Assembly (NCBI RefSeq): GCF_003012055.1
Contig: NZ_JYGE01000004.1
Span: 122,195-186,194 of the forward strand
DNA length: 64,000 nt
Reading direction: 5' to 3'
Origin: Peptostreptococcus russellii
GTDB taxonomy: Bacteria > Bacillota > Clostridia > Peptostreptococcales > Peptostreptococcaceae
In this document: positions 18,101-27,466 of the stretch, piece after piece
How positions within the stretch are numbered: position 1 is the first letter of the stretch
Layout of the letters: every line of letters starts with the position of its first letter
Notes under the pieces: generated by a model
What the model saw: only the letters and a program-made list of their open reading frames with translations
What the model was told of the DNA's origin: nothing
The model's database searches: none
Position numbers and translations under genes: made by a program

Positions 18101-19402
18101 TTACTTTAATATCTCTTCAACTATAGGTATAGCATCTACTGGAGTTTCTGAGTATATAAATGTATCATAGAAGTGCTCTATCCATTCTGGCTTCAACTCT
18201 TCATCATGATATACAGTACACAATAAATCTCCCTGTGCTATCTTGTCACCCTTCTTTGAGTTCATCTTTAGACCAACTGCATAGTTTATAGGATCTTCCT
18301 TAGTAGCTCTACCTGCTCCTAGGTGCATAGCTAAGATACCTAATTGCTGAGAGTGTATATTGCTTATATAACCAGCTTCTTTTGCCTTCATTTCAGTTAC
18401 AAACTTAGACTGTGGAAGTAACTTTGTATTCTTTATTTGTTCTACATTTCCACCCTGTGCTTCTACCATTTGTAGGAACTTTTCATAAGCTCTACCTGAA
18501 GATATAGCTTCTTCTAGCATTTTTCTAGCTTCTTCCTTAGTGTTAGCTACATTACCCTGCATCAACATTATTTCACCTGCACACATACAAAGTTCAGTAA
18601 AGTCCTTAGGACCTTCTCCCTTTATTGTTTCTACAGCTTCTTCAACTTCTAAAGCATTACCTATAGTATTTCCTAGAGGCTGATTCATATCTGTAATCAT
18701 AGCCATAGTATTTCTTCCTAGTCTATTTCCTATAGAAATCATTGCAGTTGCAAGCTTCTTAGCATCTTCTACAGTATGCATAAATGCACCTTCACCATAC
18801 TTAACATCTAAAAGTATAGTATTTGATCCTGAGGCCAACTTCTTTGACATAATTGATGAAGCTATTAGTGGTATAGCGTCTACTGTGGCTGTAACATCTC
18901 TAAGTGCATAAAGCTTCTTGTCAGCAGGAACTAATTCACCAGTCTGACCTATAATAGCTAGACCTATTTCACTTACCTGCTTCTTAAATTCTTCTTCTGT
19001 AAGGAATATATTGAAACCTTCTATTGACTCTAGCTTATCAAGAGTACCACCAGTATGTCCTAGTCCTCTTCCTGACATCTTAGCCAATTTAAGACCACAA
19101 GCTGATACCATAGCTCCTAGTGCTAGAGAAGTCTTATCACCTACTCCACCAGTTGAATGCTTATCTGCCTTTATTCCAGGGATACTTGATAGATCTATTA
19201 CATCTCCACTGTTCATCATGGCTTCAGCTAGTGTAGCTGTTTCTTCTTCACTCATTCCGTTGAATAGTATCGCCATCAATAAAGCACTTATCTGATAATC
19301 AGGTATACTTCCATCAGTTACACCATCTATCCAAAACTGTATTTCTTCCTTTGTTAATTCTTGATTAGTTTTCTTCTTTTCTATTATATCTAAAAATCTC
19401 AT
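18101..19402 (-). CDS. pdp: Pyrimidine-nucleoside phosphorylase
   Basis: A 433-residue protein of the thymidine/pyrimidine-nucleoside phosphorylase family. The signature MSGRGLGHTGGTLDKLESI (about 108-126) and the phosphate-binding segment KADKHSTGGVGDKTSLALG (about 80-98) are intact. It cleaves thymidine, deoxyuridine and uridine with phosphate to give base and (deoxy)ribose 1-phosphate, feeding deoB and deoC. Clostridial and Bacillus enzymes are usually Pdp rather than thymidine-specific DeoA, and sequence alone cannot decide. The gene is last in the operon; its binding site is weak (the nearest GGAG is over 20 bases upstream). Confidence 0.9.
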   Translation of the reverse strand: MRFLDIIEKKKTNQELTKEEIQFWIDGVTDGSIPDYQISALLMAILFNGMSEEETATLAEAMMNSGDVIDLSSIPGIKADKHSTGGVGDKTSLALGAMVSACGLKLAKMSGRGLGHTGGTLDKLESIEGFNIFLTEEEFKKQVSEIGLAIIGQTGELVPADKKLYALRDVTATVDAIPLIASSIMSKKLASGSNTILLDVKYGEGAFMHTVEDAKKLATAMISIGNRLGRNTMAMITDMNQPLGNTIGNALEVEEAVETIKGEGPKDFTELCMCAGEIMLMQGNVANTKEEARKMLEEAISSGRAYEKFLQMVEAQGGNVEQIKNTKLLPQSKFVTEMKAKEAGYISNIHSQQLGILAMHLGAGRATKEDPINYAVGLKMNSKKGDKIAQGDLLCTVYHDEELKPEWIEHFYDTFIYSETPVDAIPIVEEILK

Positions 19403-19514
19403 ATTATTATGTACTGGTTTCCCAGTCTCCTTTCAAATGTATATATTTTAAGCATTTCTGCTTTTTCTAAAGCAATTATTTTGTGTATAAAATAAATTTA
19501 TACTATTATTCTTT

Positions 19515-19605
19515 ATAGCTATTTTTAGTCTATAAAGCAGACTAAATAGCTATTTATTTAACATCTATAAATTCATCAAACCTAGACTAAAAAGCTAGGT
19601 TTGAT
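19515..19605 (-). other. Two adjacent stem-loops between nupC and pdp
   Basis: Hairpin A has arms around 19515-19532 and 19539-19553 (one two-base bulge). Hairpin B is a perfect 11-base stem (19575-19585 with 19595-19605) with a 9-base loop. Both contain the shared element AGACTAAAWAGCTA. Neither is followed by a T run on the minus strand, so they look like mRNA processing, stability or attenuation structures that could lower pdp relative to nupC rather than terminators. Confidence 0.5.
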
Positions 19606-19703
19606 ATTTTATAACTACTATTTATTTATATTTTAATCATTATTTTAAGTCAATTATCATTATAACAATCTATATTATCTTAAATAATTATAGAATTTTT
19701 TTA

Positions 19704-20906
19704 TTATATAAGCATCAATAAACCAACTATCAATGAAGATAGTAAACTCACACTAAATCCGCCTATCATACCTCTAACCCCAAGTCTTGCCAATGTAGAC
19801 TTTTTCTCTGGGCAAAGTATAGCTATTCCTGATACACACATACCTATACTACCAACATTTGCAAAACCAGCCAATGATATACAAAGCATTAAAGCAGTTC
19901 TTTGATCTAGTGTAGATAGTATTGGAGCTAGTTTACCATAAGCAACAAATTCATTCAATACTAACTTACTACCTAGTAATTCTCCTGCCTTTAGTATATT
20001 TGGCCCATCAAGTCCCATAAGATATCCTATTGGTGCAAATATATAAGAAAGTATTCCTTCTAGAGAAAGACCAAAGTTACCTAGTATACCATTTATTAAT
20101 GCTATCATAGATATAAATGCTATTAAAGCTGCACCTATTGCAAATGCCATCTGCATACCGTCCATAGCACCTGCTGAAAGAGCATCTATAACATTTTCAT
20201 TGTCACCTTTTCTATCCATAGATACTTCGCCTATCTCATTCACTTTTTCAGTCTGAGGGCAAATTATTTTAGATATAACTACTGACCCTACTGGAACCAA
20301 TGTAGAAGCAATTAATAGTGCTTCCATAGGAATACCCAAAGCTGCATATCCAGCTATTATACTTACTGACATACTACCCATACCAGAAACAAGTACAAGC
20401 ATTATCTCACTATCTGTCATATAGTTCAGATATTTACTTACCAATATTGGTGAGTCTGTCTGACCTAAGAACATATTGGCTACTGCTACGAAACTCTCAA
20501 CTTCAGAAGTCTTAAATATCTTACCAAGTACCCAACCTAGCTTTGAAACAATAAATCCTAATATACCTAAATAATACAATACTGCTACCAAACCAGATAT
20601 AAATACTATATTACCTAGTGTCTGGAATGCAAATATAAATCCTGTAGGTGCACTTGGAAGTCCCAAAGATCCAAATACGAACTGAATTCCTTCACTACCA
20701 TAGCTCAACACCTTTGCAACGCCGTCGCTGACTTTTGCTATTACTACTCTACCTGCTGGAACTTTTATTATCAAAGCAGCTATTATAAACTGTGCAATAA
20801 AAGCTTTTAACACTTGCTTTTTGTCAACAGCTTTTCTATTATGCGAGACTAAAAACATTACAGCGATAACTAAAACAATACCTAATATGTTTAATAAAAC
20901 CTTCAT
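19704..20906 (-). CDS. nupC: NupC-type concentrative nucleoside transporter
   Basis: A 400-residue polytopic membrane protein of the CNT family: N-terminal spans, the gate region VSGMGSMSVSIIAGYAALGI (about 178-197), a hydrophobic central part and the C-terminal segment SKLVLNEFVAYGKL followed by TALMLCISLAGFANVGSIGM, both typical of NupC. It imports nucleosides with protons or Na+. Its place between deoB and pdp shows uptake and breakdown of nucleosides are encoded together. AGGAGG precedes the ATG. Confidence 0.9.
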   Translation of the reverse strand: MKVLLNILGIVLVIAVMFLVSHNRKAVDKKQVLKAFIAQFIIAALIIKVPAGRVVIAKVSDGVAKVLSYGSEGIQFVFGSLGLPSAPTGFIFAFQTLGNIVFISGLVAVLYYLGILGFIVSKLGWVLGKIFKTSEVESFVAVANMFLGQTDSPILVSKYLNYMTDSEIMLVLVSGMGSMSVSIIAGYAALGIPMEALLIASTLVPVGSVVISKIICPQTEKVNEIGEVSMDRKGDNENVIDALSAGAMDGMQMAFAIGAALIAFISMIALINGILGNFGLSLEGILSYIFAPIGYLMGLDGPNILKAGELLGSKLVLNEFVAYGKLAPILSTLDQRTALMLCISLAGFANVGSIGMCVSGIAILCPEKKSTLARLGVRGMIGGFSVSLLSSLIVGLLMLI

Positions 20907-20991
20907 AAAACCTCCTGATATTTGTAATTACAATTATTTATAATTCAACAAATACCTTTTTTTTATTTTTAAAGGACTAACCTTTAATTAA

Positions 20992-22179
20992 TTAAATTTC
21001 AAGCTCTTTTAAAAAGCTCTTGCCAGAAAAATCTCCTGCCGTATTAAATATGTCGGCGATTGTCTTCGCTATATCTGAGAAACTATCTCTAGTCTTAAGA
21101 TCTACGCCTTCTTTTATATTATTACCAAATATCAACATTGGTGTATGCTCTCTAGAATGATCAGTACTTGGAGTAGATGGGTCACATCCGTGATCCGCTG
21201 TAATAATCAATACATCCTCATCTCTCATTTTATCTAACATTTGACCTAACTGTATGTCAAAGTCTGTTGATGCCTGAGCATATCCTTCTATATCATTTCT
21301 ATGACCATACTTCATATCAAAATCTACAAGATTTACAAAGCATAAACCTTCAAAATCCTTATCCATCAAATCTAAGGTAACATTCATACCATCAGTATTG
21401 TCTTTTATTCTGTTAGTTGACTGTATTGATTTACCTGCAAATATGTCATATATTTTTCCTACACCTATAGTATCTAGACCTGCATCTACTAATTCATCCA
21501 TTATAGTCTTTCCTGGAGGAAGCAATGAATAGTCATGTCTATTTGGAGTTCTTGTGAACTTTCCTTCTTCTCCAATGAAAGGTCTAGCTATAACACGTCC
21601 TGCACCTAGTCTTTCACCTGTTAATAGCTCTCTTGCTATTTCACAGTAACTATAAAGTTCTTTGACACTTACTATATCTTCATGAGCTGCTATTTGAAAT
21701 ACTGAGTCGGCTGAAGTATATACAATTAAGTCCCCTGTTTCCATATGATGCTTACCATAATCTCTTATTACATCTGTTCCTGAATAAGGCTTATTGCAAA
21801 TACACTTTCTTCCTGTTCTCTTTGAAAACTCCTCTAAAAAGTCTTCTGGAAAACCATTTGGAAATGTTGGAAGCGGGCTATTTGATATTATTCCTGCTAT
21901 CTCCCAATGTCCAATCGTTGTATCTTTTCCCTTAGAAGCTTCCTTCATTCTTGCAAAGCTTCCTATAGGAGATTCTATCTCTCTATCTAGTTCTACACCT
22001 TCTATGTTAAATAGTCCTAGCTTCTGTAAATTTGGAGTATTGTATCTTTCTGACTTTACTATAGCTCCTAAAGTATTACTTCCTTCATCACCATATTCTT
22101 TTGCATCGGGCAATTCCCCAATTCCAAAACTATCTAGAACTATAAGAAATACTCTCTTAATGTTTTCATTTCTTGTCAT
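20992..22179 (-). CDS. deoB: Phosphopentomutase
   Basis: A 395-residue alkaline-phosphatase-superfamily mutase interconverting (deoxy)ribose 1- and 5-phosphates. Metal-binding and catalytic segments are present: IVLDSFGIGELPDA at the N terminus, GKDTTIGHWEIAG (threonine of the phosphoenzyme), and the C-terminal ITADHGCDPSTPSTDHSREH. It links Pdp to DeoC. No good ribosome binding site is visible before the ATG at 22179, although homology starts within the first ten codons, so the start is probably right or nearly so. Confidence 0.95.
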   Translation of the reverse strand: MTRNENIKRVFLIVLDSFGIGELPDAKEYGDEGSNTLGAIVKSERYNTPNLQKLGLFNIEGVELDREIESPIGSFARMKEASKGKDTTIGHWEIAGIISNSPLPTFPNGFPEDFLEEFSKRTGRKCICNKPYSGTDVIRDYGKHHMETGDLIVYTSADSVFQIAAHEDIVSVKELYSYCEIARELLTGERLGAGRVIARPFIGEEGKFTRTPNRHDYSLLPPGKTIMDELVDAGLDTIGVGKIYDIFAGKSIQSTNRIKDNTDGMNVTLDLMDKDFEGLCFVNLVDFDMKYGHRNDIEGYAQASTDFDIQLGQMLDKMRDEDVLIITADHGCDPSTPSTDHSREHTPMLIFGNNIKEGVDLKTRDSFSDIAKTIADIFNTAGDFSGKSFLKELEI

Positions 22180-22269
22180 ACTATATTGAACAATCTAAGT
22201 TTTTAAGATTATTCTCCTCCCTTCAATCATTTTTATAAAATAAATACATAAAAACGCTAATTTTTTATT

Positions 22270-22938
22270 TTAATATTCTCCGTTAGTATCCATTCCCTTA
22301 AGCATCTTAACAGCTGAGCTAGTACCTATTCTGTCACAACCAGCTTCTAAGAAGTTAATTAAATCTTCTACTGACTTAACTCCACCAGCTGCCTTCATCT
22401 TAACGTCTGGTCCGATGTGCTTTTTAAATAAAAGTATATCTTCCATAGTTGCTCCAGCTGTACCAAAACCTGTAGAAGTCTTGATATAATTTGCTTTTGC
22501 ATTAGTTACAGCCTTACACATTGCTATCTTTTCTTCTTCATTTAAATAACAAGTTTCTATTATAACCTTAAGTATTTTATCTCCACAAGCCTTCTTTAAA
22601 GTTCTTATTTCTTCTTCAACCTTGTCATAATCACCATTTTTAACATCAGATATATTTACAACCATATCTATTTCACCTGCACCATTTGCAAATGCATCTT
22701 CAATTTCCTTAACTTTTGATCCAGTTGAATTATATCCTAAAGGAAAACCAACTACTGTACATACATTTAGCTTATCCCCGTACTTTTCTTTTATTCTCTT
22801 TATGTATGCTTGAGGCACACACACAGATGCAGTCTTATTTTCTACAGCTTCATCACAAAGTGACTGAATATCCTCCCAAGTAGAAAATGCCTTTAATAGT
22901 GTATGGTCTATGTGACTTAATATTTCTTCCTTATTCAT
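22270..22938 (-). CDS. deoC: Deoxyribose-phosphate aldolase
   Basis: A 222-residue class I aldolase that splits deoxyribose 5-phosphate into glyceraldehyde 3-phosphate and acetaldehyde. The Schiff-base lysine lies in AKANYIKTSTGFGTAGAT (about residue 151), and the second catalytic lysine in VKMKAAGGVKSVEDL. It is the first gene of the deo operon, with AGGAGGAGA just upstream of the ATG, and the divergent deoR gene lies 436 bases away across a shared regulatory region. Confidence 0.95.
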   Translation of the reverse strand: MNKEEILSHIDHTLLKAFSTWEDIQSLCDEAVENKTASVCVPQAYIKRIKEKYGDKLNVCTVVGFPLGYNSTGSKVKEIEDAFANGAGEIDMVVNISDVKNGDYDKVEEEIRTLKKACGDKILKVIIETCYLNEEEKIAMCKAVTNAKANYIKTSTGFGTAGATMEDILLFKKHIGPDVKMKAAGGVKSVEDLINFLEAGCDRIGTSSAVKMLKGMDTNGEY

Positions 22939-23018
22939 TTAATTCTCCTCCTGAACACCTAATAAATGTTTGTATTTCAACAGTAATGCTTTCTAGTGCA
23001 AACATCTAAATGAGTTTA

Positions 23019-23032
23019 TGTAAATGTTTTCA
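23019..23032 (-). promoter_or_regulatory. cre-like site (CcpA catabolite repression) upstream of deoC
   Basis: On the minus strand TGAAAACATTTACA matches the Firmicutes cre consensus TGWAANCGNTNWCA at every position except the central CG, which is CA. It lies 81-94 bases upstream of the deoC start codon. A CcpA-like LacI-family gene is present at 36211-37233 in this same window. I could not place the deoC -35 and -10 boxes with confidence. Confidence 0.5.
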
Positions 23033-23277
23033 CACCTTTTTTTATTTTATAAATATATATTTAAGCTTTTATTTTTTTACTTCATCAAACTAAAGTACTA
23101 TTTTCCCAAACTTTATATGGTATATAATTATTTTATTTAGTATTTCAATAGATTAATTTCTTAATCTATCCTTAATAATACACTTCGATAAAGGCTTTGT
23201 CAATATATTTTTGTGTGAACTTTAACATTTTTTTCATTAAATTTTCTATTTTAGGAACTTTTTTCACAAAAAGTAAT

Positions 23278-23306
23278 ACAACTATAACAAATTATGTTAT
23301 AATTGT
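23278..23306 (+). promoter_or_regulatory. Inverted repeat overlapping the deoR extended -10 promoter
   Basis: An 11-base inverted repeat (23278-23288 and 23296-23306, one mismatch) with a 7-base spacer. The right arm contains TGTTATAAT (23295-23303), a perfect extended -10 element pointing toward deoR. A repressor bound here would block that promoter, so this is a good candidate for the DeoR operator and autoregulation. Confidence 0.5.
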
Positions 23307-23374
23307 ATTGACTTTTTAATAATATTGATGAAATAAAATTAAAATATTAAGCAAAATTGCGAGGGGGATATAAT

Positions 23375-24169
23375 TTGTCTAAAAAAGAAGACAGGCTAAA
23401 TAAAATAATCTCTATATTAAAAAAATCAAATGGTGCTTCTGTAAAAGAACTTGCCAGTGAATTTGATGTTTCAGAAATGACTATTAGAAGAGATTTAAAA
23501 GAATTAGAAGAGAAAAACATTATAGATAACTTTTATGGTGCAGCAGTATTTAATCCTAGAGAGGACAACCCTATAACTTTCGCCGATAAAAACGAATTCA
23601 ACTATACTATTAGCGAAAATTCACATTTAATGGATTTTGAAAAAAATAAGATTGGTAAAAAGGCTGTTGAGATGATACAAGAGGGCGATGTAGTAGCAAT
23701 TGATGTGGGTACTACAACAGAAAAGCTCACTCAAAATATACCTACTGACCTTGATTTTACAGCAGTTATTTTCAGTGCAAATAATCTTATACATCTGCTA
23801 GCTAGACCAAATGTAAAGATTGTTATGCCAGGTGGAGAATTTCATAGGGATACAGGTATGTTTGAATCCTCAGAAGGACTTGCTATTATTGAAAACACCA
23901 GAACTACAAAGTTGTTTTTATCTGCTGCAGGCATACATGAGAGATTGGGCATAACTTGTGCTTACTCATATGAAGTTGCAATTAAAAAGAGTGTGATAAA
24001 GAACTCACTAGAAGTTATTTTACTTGCTGACTCTAGTAAATTTTCAAATATTTCACCAGCTTTTATTTGTAATTTAGACTGTGTTGACAAGGTAATTACT
24101 GATTCACTCATAAATGAAAAATGGGTAAAACTTCTTAAGGAAAAAGGTATAGAACTTATAATCGTATAA
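23375..24169 (+). CDS. DeoR/GlpR-family transcriptional regulator of the deo operon
   Basis: A 265-residue repressor: N-terminal helix-turn-helix ASVKELASEFDVSEMTIRRD (about 17-36) and a C-terminal sugar-phosphate sensor domain containing DVGTTTEKL and MPGGEFHRDTGMFE. It is divergent from deoC and so most likely responds to deoxyribose 5-phosphate or a related sugar phosphate. The longest frame begins with TTG at 23357, but GAGGGGG at 23361-23367 lies inside it; the TTG at 23375 is correctly spaced behind that site, so I start there. Confidence 0.88.
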   Translation: MSKKEDRLNKIISILKKSNGASVKELASEFDVSEMTIRRDLKELEEKNIIDNFYGAAVFNPREDNPITFADKNEFNYTISENSHLMDFEKNKIGKKAVEMIQEGDVVAIDVGTTTEKLTQNIPTDLDFTAVIFSANNLIHLLARPNVKIVMPGGEFHRDTGMFESSEGLAIIENTRTTKLFLSAAGIHERLGITCAYSYEVAIKKSVIKNSLEVILLADSSKFSNISPAFICNLDCVDKVITDSLINEKWVKLLKEKGIELIIV

Positions 24170-24184
24170 ATTAAATTTTACAAT

Positions 24185-24222
24185 AAAAAACCCAAGAGAC
24201 TTTTTTGTCTTTTGGGTTTTTT
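24185..24222 (+). terminator. Terminator after deoR
   Basis: Stem 24185-24200 with 24207-24222 (one G-U pair), loop of six T, ending in a T run; 16 bases after the deoR stop. Confidence 0.93.
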
Positions 24223-24429
24223 GTCTTTTTTTATTCTTAACTCTATATTCTTTATGTTATAAAATTAAATTTATAAATTTTTAAATGTATTTAAGCTAAT
24301 ATCTATAAGCTAGTGAAAGCTTCCTAGTGACTATAGTCTAATAAAACTGTAAAGCAGTAACACTTCTATTAATTACAGGCTAACAAAACTGTTTTAATAA
24401 AAGTAAATTAAAATTATAAATATATAAAA

Positions 24430-25257
24430 CTAATCTAGCAAATCTAATCTATATTTGTCTTTTCTCAAATGTTTCAATAGAGGCAATTCTTTTCTTGTTT
24501 TTTCTAGCTCTTCCAAGTTAATCTCAGAATATAAAATACCTTCTTCTATACCAGCACAGGCTAGCACTTTTCCCCAAGGATTTACTACCATAGAATTTGC
24601 ATAGGAAATATATGATGAGCTTTCATCTCTAGCTGGAGCTGCAGCAACCATGTATACTTGATTATCTACTGCTCTCATCCTTACAGATATCTCCCAGTGA
24701 GCTGGGCCAGTTGTCATATTAAAGGCTGCTGGCAATAAAATCAATTCTGCTCCCATCATAGATAATGCCCTAAAATACTCTGGAAATCTAATATCATAGC
24801 AAATTCCTATACCAATCTTTCCAAGATCTGTATCAACAACAGTGAAATCATCTCCTGGAGTTAATACATCACTTTCCTTAAACTTTTGACCACCTTCAAT
24901 ATTTATATCAAATAAATGCATTTTTCTATGCCTAGCTATAAGTTCTCCTTCTCTATTATAAAAATATGAAGTATTATATATTTTCCCATCTGATTTTTCA
25001 GGAATTGATCCTGCCAATAGATATATACTAGATTCCTTTGCAACAGACATCATAGCCTTGGAACATTCTCCTGGAAACTCTTCTGCATATACAGAAAAAC
25101 ATTTATTGTCATATGGACACATAAATATTTCTGGGAGAACTACTAAGTCTGCCCCATTTTTTGCAGCTTGTCTAATCATTGAAACTGCCTTTTTGATATT
25201 TTCATCTTTATTATCAGATACATTCATCTGAACTATCCCAACTTTAAATTTCCTCAT
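24430..25257 (-). CDS. Carbon-nitrogen hydrolase (nitrilase superfamily, omega-amidase-like)
   Basis: A 275-residue nitrilase-superfamily hydrolase with the complete Glu-Lys-Cys triad: E43 in VVLPEIFMCPY, K112 in HRKMHLFDI and C153 in IGICYDIRFPE. The HRKMHLFDI and ICYDIRFPE forms are typical of the Nit2/omega-amidase branch, which removes the amide of alpha-ketoglutaramate or alpha-ketosuccinamate. The substrate cannot be fixed from sequence. It appears monocistronic, lying between deoR and the cell-wall hydrolase. GGGAGG precedes the ATG. Confidence 0.85.
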   Translation of the reverse strand: MRKFKVGIVQMNVSDNKDENIKKAVSMIRQAAKNGADLVVLPEIFMCPYDNKCFSVYAEEFPGECSKAMMSVAKESSIYLLAGSIPEKSDGKIYNTSYFYNREGELIARHRKMHLFDINIEGGQKFKESDVLTPGDDFTVVDTDLGKIGIGICYDIRFPEYFRALSMMGAELILLPAAFNMTTGPAHWEISVRMRAVDNQVYMVAAAPARDESSSYISYANSMVVNPWGKVLACAGIEEGILYSEINLEELEKTRKELPLLKHLRKDKYRLDLLD

Positions 25258-25365
25258 GATATGCCTCCCTAAATTATGATTTCTTATCTATATTCTAATC
25301 CAAATTCCAGTATTTATCCACATTTTTACTGTCTTTTCCACATTTTCCATTTATTTTTTTATAAT

Positions 25366-25397
25366 AAAAATAGCACTACAGAAAATCCGTAATGCTA
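25366..25397 (-). terminator. Terminator after the NlpC/P60 gene
   Basis: Nine-base stem (25371-25379 with 25389-25397, one G-U pair) and 9-base loop, followed by a U-rich run on the minus strand, just after the stop at 25419. Confidence 0.8.
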
Positions 25398-25418
25398 TAT
25401 AATATTCTTCATTTTTAA

Positions 25419-27206
25419 TTAAGCAAATCTTCTTGCTCCTAGGCACTTAACCCACTTCTCTGAAAGATTAGATATCTTAACATATTCTGGATTAGATGCA
25501 CTACCACTAGCATGTATAAACTTACCATTACCTAAATATATACCAACGTGGCTAGTTCTTCCTCCACCCATAGTATCAAAGTATAGCAAATCCCCTGCCT
25601 TAGCATTGCTCATAGAAACTGCTGAACCAGCATTTGCCTGATCTCTAGATACTCTTGGTATATTTATACCTAAAGCATTTTTATAAACATACTGAGTAAA
25701 GCCTGAACAGTCAAATCCAGCTGTAGTTGTTCCACCCCATGAATATTTTACTCCTAATAAAGACGTAGCAGTATCTACAACCTTCTTTGAAGATCCACTT
25801 GCATTATTATCAGGCTTTTCTTCAGGTTTATTGTTTTCATTCTGACCGTCTTCCTTTATATTACCAGAGCCATTATTATTGTTATTATTATTTTCAGGAT
25901 TGCTTGGTGTAGTCTTTGTTATATATCCAGCACCAACATAACCTATCTGTCCATTTTCAAGCTTAACCTTATACCAACCATTTTCTTCTCCAATAATGTT
26001 AACTATTGAATTGTGATTTAAAGTTGTTATTACAGATGTATTAGTACCTGCACCTGATCTTACTCTTAAACCAACAGTACTATTTACCTTACCCTGATTA
26101 GAGTTTTGCTTATCTTGTTCCTTGTTATAATCAATTAAGTTTGTATTATCCTGTTCAACAGTCATATCAATATACTTACCATTAGCCCATCCAGTTGTTC
26201 CGTCATTTAATAGTACCTTTACCCAACCGTTTGGATTTCTTTCAAGTACCTTGAATATTTCACCTCTATAAATAACACCAGAAACACCATTAGAAACTGA
26301 AGGACCTACTCTTACATTAAGAAAATCTGTAGAAGTTACCTTTCCATTAGTTTCTTTTTCACGCTGATCTGTCTTATTATTATTAAGTACATCTTCTGTT
26401 GATGTCTTATCTTCTGTTTTTACTGTTTCATTTTCCTTATTTGCTTCTTCATCTCCAGATACATAATATCCACTTATCCATCCAATTTGTCCACTTTCAG
26501 TCTGAACCTTTGTCCAGCCATTCTTTCTTTCTAATACTGTCAGCTTTTCTCCAGCTTTCAGTTCCATTATCTTTCCAGAAGTTACATCTGCTTCTTCTCT
26601 AAGATTAGTAGACGTAGTTGTCTGTGGAGTCTTATCTTCTGTAGCATTTGTTTCTACAGCTGCATCTGTCTTTATATTTTTAACTGCTTCTGTGTCTGCA
26701 TTTTTGTCTTCATTTGTATTTGTTATATCTGCATTTTCATTAGCAGCATTTTTGTCTTCATTTGTATTTGTTATATCTGCATTTTCATTAGCAGCATTTT
26801 TGTCTTCATTTGTATTATTAGTATTAACACTCTCATCTATCTTATTTACTTCTTCACTTGCAGCTGCTTCTTCATTTGTAGCTACTGCATTTCCATTTGT
26901 TGTCTTTACATTATTTGTCTCTTGTGTTGGAAATTCTGAAACATTATTTAAAGTAGAGTTTGTGTTTACACTTGTCGCTTCTCTAGTAGTATTTGTTTCT
27001 GTAGCTGTTACTGTCTTTACATTATTTTCTGTAACTGCATCTGACGTTTGAAGTTCTGAGACTTTATTTGAAGTTGCATTTTCCTGTGCATCTTTGTGGT
27101 TAATAGTTGTAGTTGCCTCTGTCGCCTGTTCCATAGCGCTAGCATTTGAAACCGATATGGCTACAGCTGCTGCACTTAACCCTAATACTGTAATTGCTTT
27201 ATTCAT
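25419..27206 (-). CDS. Secreted NlpC/P60 cell-wall endopeptidase with three SH3b domains
   Basis: A 595-residue exported protein. A signal peptide ends near the sequence SNASAMEQ. Residues 30-195 are a Thr/Asn/Glu-rich low-complexity stretch including a 16-residue tandem repeat encoded by perfect 48-base copies. Three bacterial SH3 domains follow (about 197-250, 285-345, 370-430), then an Asn-rich linker and a C-terminal NlpC/P60 domain with catalytic C500 (DCSGF), H553 (TSHVGIY) and H565 (KFIHASG). Such enzymes cut D-gamma-glutamyl-diamino acid bonds in peptidoglycan. It is monocistronic, with a 580-base upstream region holding a WalR-type box. Confidence 0.9.
   Translation of the reverse strand: MNKAITVLGLSAAAVAISVSNASAMEQATEATTTINHKDAQENATSNKVSELQTSDAVTENNVKTVTATETNTTREATSVNTNSTLNNVSEFPTQETNNVKTTNGNAVATNEEAAASEEVNKIDESVNTNNTNEDKNAANENADITNTNEDKNAANENADITNTNEDKNADTEAVKNIKTDAAVETNATEDKTPQTTTSTNLREEADVTSGKIMELKAGEKLTVLERKNGWTKVQTESGQIGWISGYYVSGDEEANKENETVKTEDKTSTEDVLNNNKTDQREKETNGKVTSTDFLNVRVGPSVSNGVSGVIYRGEIFKVLERNPNGWVKVLLNDGTTGWANGKYIDMTVEQDNTNLIDYNKEQDKQNSNQGKVNSTVGLRVRSGAGTNTSVITTLNHNSIVNIIGEENGWYKVKLENGQIGYVGAGYITKTTPSNPENNNNNNNGSGNIKEDGQNENNKPEEKPDNNASGSSKKVVDTATSLLGVKYSWGGTTTAGFDCSGFTQYVYKNALGINIPRVSRDQANAGSAVSMSNAKAGDLLYFDTMGGGRTSHVGIYLGNGKFIHASGSASNPEYVKISNLSEKWVKCLGARRFA
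26698..26816 (-). repeat. 48-bp perfect tandem repeat in the NlpC/P60 gene (2.5 copies)
   Basis: Two identical 48-base copies (26698-26745, 26746-26793) and 23 bases of a third. In frame they encode repeats of the form TNTNEDKNAANENADI in the low-complexity linker after the signal peptide. The DNA identity between copies suggests recent duplication and possible length variation among strains. Confidence 0.95.
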
Positions 27207-27466
27207 CTAATTCTCACCTCTCGTAATTTTCTTTCTATTATCATATTTATAGTAACTAATTTAGACCCAAATTATTTGTCACTATTTTTAAATTTTTATT
27301 TTTTAAATTCATGTTTTCAACTCTTAAATTTATATCACATTCTTATAATACATCATTTGATTACAGTTTGTAAAGCTTTTTTTTGAAAAAATGTCATTTT
27401 ATATCATATTTCTGTAACTTTTGTACCCCATTTTGTAACCTTTTGCTCTATCAAGCACCTTGTTTT

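Noticed and set aside
26692..27051. Plus-strand open frame of 119 codons
   Set aside because: It is the antisense shadow of the repetitive linker in the NlpC/P60 gene; the sequence is a serine/phenylalanine/valine repeat with no binding site.
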